Below are positions 50,814 through 58,577 of a DNA stretch of 61,900 nt, one piece after another (position 1 is the stretch's first letter; every line of letters begins with the position of its first letter). The position numbers and the translations under genes were made by a program. Below the pieces are notes generated by a model. The model was not told where the DNA came from. It ran no database searches and saw nothing but the letters and a program-made list of their open reading frames with translations. Where the stretch lies: NCBI GenBank assembly GCA_019654215.1, contig BPDI01000015.1:1-61900 (forward strand). The letters run 5' to 3'. Source of the DNA: Gammaproteobacteria bacterium (GTDB taxonomy: Bacteria > Pseudomonadota > Gammaproteobacteria > Pseudomonadales > Pseudohongiellaceae).

Positions 50814-51206
50814 TCAATCTGCTCTGGAAAGCACGTGTTTCAAGCCATCCAGCGATACCTTCATGCCTTGTTCAACCGTCGCTGCGGCGCGTTCTGGAGC
50901 AATTTCCGTTGTCCAAGTGAACAGACATTTGCCCTCCTCCTGCGTTAACTGGATGGTGGCTAAATGATGCTCCAGAGGGTTCGGAGTTTTTATCGCAGAA
51001 TACTGCAGACGATGATTACCCCCATCGTTGACTAGAATCTTCTCCTGTATCTCTCCAATGCCTTCCATGGAAAAAGACCTGATTCCATCAGTTTCACTGA
51101 TTTCATCCACCGCCGGAACCCAGTCAGAGCGCGTTACATCACTTATGATTTCCCAAACAGATTTCACGGAATGGGGTAATAATTCCTGCAATTCAACGAT
51201 TTCCAT
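50814..51206 (-). CDS. SRPBCC (START-like) family protein
   Basis: A 130-residue cytoplasmic ligand-binding fold. It begins with IVELQELLPHSVKSVWEIISDVTRSDWVP, the typical opening of polyketide-cyclase/START-like proteins, and ends in the long C-terminal helix VEQGMKVSLDGLKHVLSRA. HHLATIQLTQEEGKCLFTWTTEI forms the central strands. It may bind a hydrophobic substrate. A GGGAAAG site precedes the ATG. It is divergent from the PQQ gene at 51368. Confidence 0.82.
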   Translation of the reverse strand: MEIVELQELLPHSVKSVWEIISDVTRSDWVPAVDEISETDGIRSFSMEGIGEIQEKILVNDGGNHRLQYSAIKTPNPLEHHLATIQLTQEEGKCLFTWTTEIAPERAAATVEQGMKVSLDGLKHVLSRAD

Positions 51207-51356
51207 CTTTCCCGCCTACTTAATGATTACGTTTTGTTAAGTCAATTTAGCATCGATTCAGATACTCATTAAACAATCTATTTTGTATGCTTAGAACACA
51301 TTACCAATGGAGGATCAGATCACCGTCCTCTTGGGAAAATAAAAATACCAATCCCT

Positions 51357-51363
51357 AGGAGGT
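51357..51363 (+). promoter_or_regulatory. Strong ribosome binding site for the PQQ dehydrogenase gene
   Basis: AGGAGGT, close to the full anti-Shine-Dalgarno complement, ends 4 nt before the ATG at 51368 and fixes this start. Confidence 0.7.
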
Positions 51364-51367
51364 ATCG

Positions 51368-53134
51368 ATGAAGCATCGGCGCCCGCAAGTCCGACTCTCT
51401 TTTCAATTTCTATTTTGTTTATTAGTCAGTGGCACTGCTTTTGGCCAATCTGGAAATTATGACTGGACCAGTCAGAATTTGAATATTCAAAACAGTCGTT
51501 TTGCCGAACTTGATCAGATCAACAAATCAAATGTAACTAACCTAACTGAATCTTGGACATATTCACCTGGACCACAGGACTCCATTCTGCAGGTCACACC
51601 TTTAGTGGCCAATGGAGTCATGTATCTTCATTCCGCTAACACAATGTTTGCGCTTAATGCAGCCAGTGGAGAAGAACTATGGCGGCGACCACTTGATCGC
51701 GGGCCGGCAGGCGGACCGGTAAGAGGTTCTACATATGCCGAAGGACGAATATATGCCTATCGCGGAGCCGATCTTTACGCCTTCGATGCCGAAACCGGCG
51801 CAGAGATTCGGTCTTTTGGAGAGACTGGCTTCGTGCAAGTTGTGACCGATGCTCTTCGCCATAAGTACCCTGATGTTTATCCAAGTAATACTGATCCTAT
51901 TAATCTGGGATATCGCTTAACCACTCCACCGACAGTACACGAAGGCAAGATGTATGTAGCCGCCGCTTTATCGGAAGGACACATTCCTGGAGGATTAGTT
52001 ATCCGCATCGATGCCATTACTGGGACCGTAGAATGGGTTTTTAATACAGTGCCACAAGTTCCCAGTGATTCAGGTTGGGAAATAGCACGTGATACCTGGG
52101 GAACTGGTCAGCGAGCAGGTGGCGGTGTGTGGACTCCACCCGCAATCGATACAGAGTTTGGGTTGGTCTATGTAAATGCAGGTAACCCTTCACCTGACTA
52201 TGATGGCTCTGCACGGGTTGGTGCTAACCTATTTACCAATGCCACTGTTGCCTTGGACATAAACACAGGTCAACTAGCATGGTATTTCCAGGCGGTACAT
52301 CATGATCTTTGGGATTGGGATCATGTGACCGGACCTTTGTTGTTTGATGTCACTAATGAAGAAGGTGAAATAGTTAAGGGCGTAGCGGCTGGCGGTAAGA
52401 ACTGTTTGTTTTACATGTGGCATCGAGAAACCGGTGAGCCACTTTTCCCAATGCCAGAAACTGCAATGCCAACAGAAACTGATGTACCGGGTGAGGTTGT
52501 TTATCCAACTCAACCGATTCCCCATAACGCTCGCGGTATTCCAATGGACCCCTTATGTGCAACTTACATTCCATTCGATGATCCAGAATTAGCAGCGCGC
52601 AGTAAGCAAATCTATACCCCTTATTCTCTGACAGAACCCTATATCGTTGCTCATGGAGGTTCGAGTTTTGGTTCAGCTTCATTCAGCCCAAGGACTCAAC
52701 TTGTGTACATCACTGGTAAAAATGGTGCGATAAGTTTAACCGTTCGGCCTGTCGGTGACTCCTTAACTCCGGGGCCTGACGGCCGTGGTCATACTGAAAA
52801 CTACGCAAGCCTGGATCGGGTATCAGAAGCCTACCCCGCATCTACAACCGTTTCTGCTTATAGTCCAATAGATGGTGAGCAAGTATGGCAAGCAGAACTG
52901 CCTGCACAATCAGCAATAGGAGCAAGCGGAAACCTAGTTACTGCGGGTGATTTGATTTTTCAGGGACTAGAAAGCGGCGCTTTTCATGCCTTGGATGCAG
53001 AGAATGGCGAGACGCTTTTTGTTTACCAAACATCTAGGAGTATCAGGTCGAGCCCATTGACCTACGCTGTTGAGGGTAGGCAATATATTTCAGTAGTTTC
53101 TACAAACACTGTTGTAACACTCACTCTGCCCTAA
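51368..53134 (+). CDS. Soluble periplasmic PQQ-dependent dehydrogenase
   Basis: A 588-residue propeller with a signal peptide ending near TAFGQSG and no membrane anchor or heme domain. Motifs are WTSQNLNIQNSRFAELDQINKSN, TPLVANGVMYLHSANTMFALNA, VHHDLWDWDHVTGPLLFDV and GKNCLFYMWHRETGEPLFP. It would oxidise an alcohol or aldehyde and needs an external electron acceptor such as a c-type cytochrome. The vicinal Cys pair of methanol dehydrogenases is absent. The gene is intact and is followed 27 nt later by a methyltransferase gene. Confidence 0.87.
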   Translation: MKHRRPQVRLSFQFLFCLLVSGTAFGQSGNYDWTSQNLNIQNSRFAELDQINKSNVTNLTESWTYSPGPQDSILQVTPLVANGVMYLHSANTMFALNAASGEELWRRPLDRGPAGGPVRGSTYAEGRIYAYRGADLYAFDAETGAEIRSFGETGFVQVVTDALRHKYPDVYPSNTDPINLGYRLTTPPTVHEGKMYVAAALSEGHIPGGLVIRIDAITGTVEWVFNTVPQVPSDSGWEIARDTWGTGQRAGGGVWTPPAIDTEFGLVYVNAGNPSPDYDGSARVGANLFTNATVALDINTGQLAWYFQAVHHDLWDWDHVTGPLLFDVTNEEGEIVKGVAAGGKNCLFYMWHRETGEPLFPMPETAMPTETDVPGEVVYPTQPIPHNARGIPMDPLCATYIPFDDPELAARSKQIYTPYSLTEPYIVAHGGSSFGSASFSPRTQLVYITGKNGAISLTVRPVGDSLTPGPDGRGHTENYASLDRVSEAYPASTTVSAYSPIDGEQVWQAELPAQSAIGASGNLVTAGDLIFQGLESGAFHALDAENGETLFVYQTSRSIRSSPLTYAVEGRQYISVVSTNTVVTLTLP

Positions 53135-53161
53135 AGCGCCTACTTAAAAAAAGGAATCGGT

Positions 53162-54147
53162 ATGCATGCATTAATTTTCGGATTATTAGTAGTGTTGGCA
53201 CTGCCACTACTTATTTGTGGATTGGTTATTTACACCTGGCGCGTCCGCCGAATTGTCATACCACAGAATATATCCGGCACAGCCCATGAGCCTTTTGGAG
53301 GCAGACTAGCAATGCATGTGGCGGGAACCTATAAAGACGAGGTTGCCTATAAAATAGCCCAACATACTCCCGGTTATGGTGGAATCGTTCGCTTCCTATT
53401 TTGGGATACATTAGGGTTCTGCGCCAAACTCAGCGGTTTTAAAGGGAGTTTTTTTGCTTATCCAGGCCCTCGGCCTTCGACCCTAATGACCATGATGTCA
53501 CACCGCGCCTATTTTTTTAATCAATCCATTCAAGACGTCCTAACCAGGGAGGATAATCCCGCAACCCAATTGGTCGTATTGGGTGCAGGTTTTGACACCC
53601 GCTGTTATAACTTGCCAGAAGGCAAGGACTTCAAATGCTTCGAAGTTGATATGTCTCCAACACTTAAGGCAAAAAAACGAGCACTCCAGTTAGCTGAAGT
53701 TCCTCATAACCATGTAACCTTTGTTGAGACTGACTTCAACCAGGAAACCTGGATGGAATCACTGCTGAACTCCGGGTTCAACCCGAACCTAACTACTTAT
53801 GTCCTTTGGGAAGGTGTCACAATGTATTTGGTTGAAGAGGCCGTTCGCGACACCCTTAATCTGATCGCATCTTTACCCGTAGGCAGCGTAGTTGGCGCTG
53901 ACTTTTTTTCCCAAGACCTTATTCAAGGTAATCCGCCTTTGGGGAAAATCAGCAAGAGCATGCATACGGGGATGAAATACTAAGTGAGGACCTCCAATTC
54001 GGTATACCAACAGGAGAAACTCTTTCTGAAGGACTTGAAGAATACCTGAGTGAAAGCGAGTTAAAACTTGCGCGTTTCGAGCACGTTGGTTCCACTGAAG
54101 ATAAGAAACCGCCCTGGTACTTCTTCGCTCATATAGAAAAACACTAA
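53162..54147 (+). CDS. Class I SAM-dependent methyltransferase, LCMT/PPM family, one frameshift
   Basis: About 328 residues. An N-terminal hydrophobic helix (LIFGLLVVLALPLLICGLVIY) suggests membrane anchoring. The methyltransferase domain has TMMSHRAYFFNQ, the SAM motif QLVVLGAGFDTRCYNLPEGKD, FEVDMSPTLKAKKRAL and YVLWEGVTMYLVEEAVRDTL, characteristic of the leucine carboxyl methyltransferase family. The frame is lost in a G4 run at 53968-53971; one more G gives HTGDEILSEDLQFGIPTG and an ending FFAHIEKH. Its stop abuts that of the convergent NHL gene. The acceptor is probably a carboxylate. Confidence 0.85.
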
Positions 54148-55161
54148 TTACTGCTTTTCGTATTTTCGCAACCGCCATGGCGCGACATCTGCCGCGTAAA
54201 TTACGGTATCGTCATGAGACGAACTTATGCCCGACGCACCTGATATGCGTGTCTGATCGGCTAGACCCAAATCAGGGTCTGGAATAAAGTATTGTAAATC
54301 GCCAGTACGAGCACTACCTATATAAATACCTCGTCTGGTTCCAGGATTGGTATTCGCATTCGAAGTGGAGTCGGTAGAATAAAGTGTATCAGTTGCTTTG
54401 TTGATATAAATTCCACTGGGCCTGCCGAAGTTTGACCATGCGTCAACAAAAGTACCATCCTGCTCGAAGATCTGAATTCGACTATTTCCGCGATCACCGA
54501 CAAACAATCTTCCTTGAGAATCCATTGCAAGATCATGGGGTGTACTGAATTCTCCTGATCCTGACCCGCTCGTTCCCCATTCCAAAAGGTAATCACCATT
54601 TGCCGCATACTTCACGATACGATTGTTCGGCCCTTCGCCATCGGCAACAAATATGTCTCCATTTTCAGCAACAATAACGCTTGAGGGGCGATTGAATGTA
54701 TATTGATCTTGACCTGTGATACCGGGCTGACCCAAGGTCATGAGTAACTCACCTTCGGGATCGATTTTATGAACCACAGCCCCCATTTCGCCTGGTGTCA
54801 AAGCAACATCTGTTATCCACATATTCCCTTTGTGGTCGACGTTAAAACCGTGCGGCCTTCCCACGAGTCCTGCCCCAAATCCAGCGAGAAATGTTCCCTC
54901 AGGAGAAAACTTTAGAATAGGTGGATAACCAGACCAACGCCCCAGGCAATTGGCTGTCAATCCATCTGAATGCCCTGGCGCAACTAGTGGGTCTCCTAAC
55001 ACCACCTTAAAGCAGCGATGATAAACATAAACATTTTCTTCTGGCCCCACCCGAACCTGAATCATTTCTCCCCAACGACCATCGTTTAGATGTGGTGGTG
55101 GATTTGGGCTTCTGCTAATATAGGGATTTGTTTGTGCACTGGAAAGAATCGGCAAAAGCAA
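54148..55161 (-). CDS. Exported NHL-repeat beta-propeller, copy 2
   Basis: A 337-residue NHL propeller. Repeats include GFNVDHKGNMWITDVALTPG, VIVAENGDIFVADGEGPNNRIVKY, PHDLAMDSQGRLFVGDRGNSRIQIF and FGRPSGIYINKATDTLYSTD. The signal peptide is short from the TTG at 55161 (LLPILSSAQT); the frame is open a little further upstream to a TAA near 55186, so the true start may lie there behind a frame error. It is the last gene of a minus-strand row NHL, SDR, NHL. Related to copies 1 and 3, with a fuller set of repeats. Confidence 0.8.
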   Translation of the reverse strand: MLLPILSSAQTNPYISRSPNPPPHLNDGRWGEMIQVRVGPEENVYVYHRCFKVVLGDPLVAPGHSDGLTANCLGRWSGYPPILKFSPEGTFLAGFGAGLVGRPHGFNVDHKGNMWITDVALTPGEMGAVVHKIDPEGELLMTLGQPGITGQDQYTFNRPSSVIVAENGDIFVADGEGPNNRIVKYAANGDYLLEWGTSGSGSGEFSTPHDLAMDSQGRLFVGDRGNSRIQIFEQDGTFVDAWSNFGRPSGIYINKATDTLYSTDSTSNANTNPGTRRGIYIGSARTGDLQYFIPDPDLGLADQTRISGASGISSSHDDTVIYAADVAPWRLRKYEKQ

Positions 55162-55244
55162 TCCAATGAAATTTAAACGTGCAAATTAATTTGGAAAGTA
55201 CATTTCAACTCCAGAAAGTTTCTCTAATTGGATCTGTAACTAGT

Positions 55245-56024
55245 TCAGAGAAAGCGCTGCCACTGGCTGCCGCCATCAACAGCAATACCCGCTCCGGATA
55301 CATAACGTCCTGTGTCGGATGATAAGTAAACAATCGCATTTGCTATATCTTCACCCTCACCAAAGGTGCCAAGTGGAATATTTTTAGTAACTTGTTTTTC
55401 AAGACCTTGTTGGATAATTAGCCGGTCCACTCCTTCCGTCCCCTTTATTGGCCCTGGATTAACCCAGTTTGCGCGAAGCCATATTTCCCCCACTCAACCG
55501 AAATAGTCTTCATTAAATTTTGTATGCCCGACTTAGCTGCTCCAGCATGTGCTGCTCCAGGCCAACCGAACTCGGCTTGACCGGTACTAATAGAAATTAT
55601 TCGGCCGCCATCCTTTGCAGCTTTTAAATGAATGAGCGCTGCTTGGCAGCAGTTAAATGTGCCATTTAGATCAATCTCTATAACGGTGCGCCAACCATTC
55701 CAAGAAAGTTCTTCAGTAGGACAAATAAAATTTCCCGCTGCGTTGCAGAAAGAATATCGATGCCGCCGATTTCACCTGCAAGTTCATCGAAAGAATTCTT
55801 GATGCCATCAGGGTCGCGCACATCACCAGTGCGCCATACGACGTCAATTCCATCGTCTTCTTTAAATGCCCTAACTGCTGCTATAAGGTTTTCCTCCTTT
55901 CGAGAAACAATTCCAACCTTCGCTCCCAAGGTTCCAAGTTTGCGTACAATAGAACTACCGATACCGGTAGCACCGCCGGTTACGATTGCGCTTTTACCTT
56001 TAATATTCCTTCTGCGAAACTCAT
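55245..56024 (-). pseudogene. SDR resembling peroxisomal-type 2,4-dienoyl-CoA reductase, frameshifted
   Basis: About 260 residues. The ATG at 56024 has GGAG 7 nt upstream; after a missing A it reads MSFAEGILKGKSAIVTGGATGIG. Further on are TGDVRDPDGIKNSFDE, IEIDLNGTFNCCQAAL, the active region GAAHAGAAKSGIQNLMK (no Tyr before the Lys in the usual spacing) and NPGPIKGTEGVDRLI. The HAGAAK and GPIxGTEG patterns fit 2,4-dienoyl-CoA reductases, which work in beta-oxidation of unsaturated fatty acids. Breaks are near 56006, 55745 and 55470. It lies between NHL copies 3 and 2. Confidence 0.7.
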
Positions 56025-56045
56025 AACTTTTCTCCACTTCCTTAC

Positions 56046-57087
56046 TTATGGTCTTACTCGAACATATTTTTCAAAACGCTGTCGACCAACTTGCCCCGCA
56101 TAGATATTGCCTTCGTTGTCAGATGCTAAAAACTCAATGCCGCTGCCATTTTCAATTTCGTAATCTGGAATAAACTCGGTGACGTATCCGGTGGAAGCAT
56201 CACCGATGCGGATGCCCCTCTCCCAACCCGATTCCATTGTTCGCCAGACATACCATCAGCTACAAAAATTTTGTCATTGTCATCAATCCAAATTCCACTG
56301 GGTCGACCGAACTGAGTCCATATGTCTAATAGTTCACCATCCTGATTAAAAATTTGAATTCGATTATTGCCCCGGTCAGCAACAAACAATCGGCCCTGAG
56401 AATCCATTTTCAAATCATGGGGATCATTAAAGCCTCCACTCTCACGGCTTGTATCATCAACCCCACCACCAAGTTGAAATAGAAACTCTCCATCGCTATT
56501 AAATTTAATAATGCGGTTGTTACCACCACGATGACCATCGGCAATCCAGAAATCACCATTGGGTTGCACGAGGACAGCTGCAGGTCCGTTAAAATGAGTT
56601 TCATCATCGCCCGGTACGCCGGCTTCACCCAAGCGCATTAATACTTCACCGTCCTGATTTATCTTAATGACCTGATGTCCCATACCTCGTTCTGCGCCAG
56701 GTGCTGCGCGAGCATCACCATCGGCGCTCCTTCGGTAACCCAGAAATTACCATCGGCATCCATATCAAACCCCTGGGGCCAGGCAAAAATACCTGCACCG
56801 ATACTTTTTACCGTGTTGCCTTCTTTATCGAGTTTATGAATCGGATGATGATCAATACCTGCGCATTGATTGGCACTGCAGCGCTCAATAATCCAAATAT
56901 GTTCACCATCAATATCAGGTTGTACTCCAGTTACTACTCCCATTGGCCTGCCGCCGGGTAGTTCACCCCAGTAATAAACAACCTGATAAGGGTTGTCTTG
57001 AGCAAAAGTTAGTATTGGAAATATCGCTCCCAGACAAACCACAGCTAAAACTTTGCATTTCTTAAAGAGAGGTGTGAAATCAGACAT
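56046..57087 (-). pseudogene. Exported NHL-repeat beta-propeller, copy 3, two frameshifts
   Basis: About 347 residues. An AAGGAG ribosome site precedes the ATG, and a signal peptide ends near LTFAQDN. It has YYWGELPGGRPMGVVTGV, IIERCSANQCAGIDHHPIHKLD, GFDMDADGNFWVTEGAP, then, after a break near 56690, HQVIKINQDGEVLMRLGEAGV, NPHDLKMDSQGRLFVADRGNNRIQIF, and after a break near 56225 the end RIGDASTGYVTEFIPDY. The opening resembles copy 2 and the rest copy 1. First gene of the NHL-SDR-NHL row. Confidence 0.78.
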
Positions 57088-57211
57088 ATAGCGCTCCTTT
57101 AGGGTATTGTTGTTGTCGCTATTCTAGATGGCGTCCATTCTTATACGCTTAGGCGATAACTACAAGGAGCAGTGTGGGAGAAGAACTAAAAAAATAGAGT
57201 GAGAACGAGGT

Positions 57212-58060
57212 CTATCGGACGCAATTCAGATCCGCAAGAAGTTGTTCAGATTCTTGAACCAAACGATCAGGGAAGAAATTGATAGAAACCATTTCCTCAA
57301 GCTGATCTATGTCGGCAACATGACCGCAATAAGATTCAAACTGTCCCAGATCTTTCGGAAATACGAATGCCACGAAATCATCATCGTGAGCTACGATCTT
57401 GAAATAAGCTGCAGGCTCAATCGATGTTGTTGTTGGCGTCCTAGAAAAATTGCTGATCAGGAAAAGCGGACCGGTGATAACTTGCAGCTCTTCGGTTTTC
57501 ATTACCAATGCATTAAGTCGTTGTTCCAATTGCAACCATGCGCCCAAACGAAGTGGTTTCGGCATTGGGACCATATTGGTTAGATTATTTAAGTCATTCC
57601 AATAAGGAGTGTTAGCAAAAGAAGTCATAGGCGCTAACCTGGCACTTTCTTCTACTTGTTCCGGCAATTCACCTAATCCTGCATAAGGATTATTGCTAAC
57701 TGCTACTTCTGCCAAGCGTAATTCAGAAGTGGTTATCTCCAATACATCATCAACACTGGAGAATTCCAGCAATCGATCCGGCTGCCATATTCTAGGTAAC
57801 AAAGAAGCAACTCCAATAGCATCTTTAGTTAGCCGATAGGAAACCCAATCCGCTAATCCCGTATCACCATTCAAGCCTGCTGCATAAACATGATGTATAA
57901 CAACATTTGCGCGGGTAGTAGCCATGGAAGACTCATACTGTGGACAGGCTCCATCACAGTGCGTCACGATTACATCTTGCCCAAAAGCATTAGCCGTGAA
58001 CAGCATTGCACTCGATATCAGGAGTAGTCTTGTAAGATGTTTGTAACCAGAAAGAACCAT
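57212..58060 (-). CDS. Secreted DNA/RNA non-specific endonuclease homologue lacking catalytic residues
   Basis: A 282-residue exported protein (signal ending near ANAFGQDV). The order WVSYRLTKDAIG, RLAPMTSFANTPYWNDLNNLTNM, LRLGAWLQLEQRLNAL and LQVITGPLFLI follows the NUC1 nuclease fold. The catalytic DRGH is ESAR (138-141), so the general-base His is Arg141, and the magnesium-binding Asn of the LNxGxW motif is Arg171. It is therefore probably not a nuclease. It also has Cys35/Cys39 early and two late Cys (CGH, NCVR). Function unknown. The 124 nt upstream of the NHL row show nothing clear. Confidence 0.68.
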   Translation of the reverse strand: MVLSGYKHLTRLLLISSAMLFTANAFGQDVIVTHCDGACPQYESSMATTRANVVIHHVYAAGLNGDTGLADWVSYRLTKDAIGVASLLPRIWQPDRLLEFSSVDDVLEITTSELRLAEVAVSNNPYAGLGELPEQVEESARLAPMTSFANTPYWNDLNNLTNMVPMPKPLRLGAWLQLEQRLNALVMKTEELQVITGPLFLISNFSRTPTTTSIEPAAYFKIVAHDDDFVAFVFPKDLGQFESYCGHVADIDQLEEMVSINFFPDRLVQESEQLLADLNCVR

Positions 58061-58244
58061 TTGGGAAAGCTACCAAACTTCACAGAGCTTTTTTACTCTG
58101 CAGGGTTGAAGTTGTAGAATTTTACGTCAAAAAAGTAGAAAACGCTCGGTTTAAAAAAGGGGCAAGCCTCAGTTTCACGTTCGGGCCAGTTTAGCTCTTG
58201 CGTCTATGTGAACTCCATTTCCTATTTATTGTCGATATTTGAAC

Positions 58245-58571
58245 TTACAAAAACCAAACGCCATTAGTGAATTGGCAATCCATAGAATCCAGCACCATAT
58301 GGACCACCAGCCCAATGCCTACGATGCGAGTTTTAGGATGAATAAGTAGCAAAAAATACAGCGGCATAACCAAGGGCTCATGTAACGGGTGAAAACCGAT
58401 ACTGCATCTATCTGGGTCGTAAATTGGGTCCGCAAGTAGGTGATCGACATCTACCAACATGGTGGCCATCATTATCAAATAGCTGATTTGCCACCGCTTA
58501 CTATAGAAAGCTGCGCTAATACCCGCAGGCACTAAAAAATGAAGAAATAGGTGAAAGGAGAATATCGCCAA
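58245..58571 (-). CDS. DUF6122-family small membrane protein
   Basis: A 108-residue integral membrane protein with about four hydrophobic segments. It shows LHFLVPAGISAAFY, IMMATMLVDVDHLLADPIYDPDRCSIGFHPLHEPLVMPLY and VHMVLDSMDC, the His/Asp-rich pattern of DUF6122. The function of the family is unknown; the HLL/DHL and HxLH residues could bind metal. It starts with TTG 6 nt after the PQQ dehydrogenase stop, so it is probably translated from the same message. Confidence 0.75.
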   Translation of the reverse strand: MAIFSFHLFLHFLVPAGISAAFYSKRWQISYLIMMATMLVDVDHLLADPIYDPDRCSIGFHPLHEPLVMPLYFLLLIHPKTRIVGIGLVVHMVLDSMDCQFTNGVWFL

Positions 58572-58577
58572 AACTTT

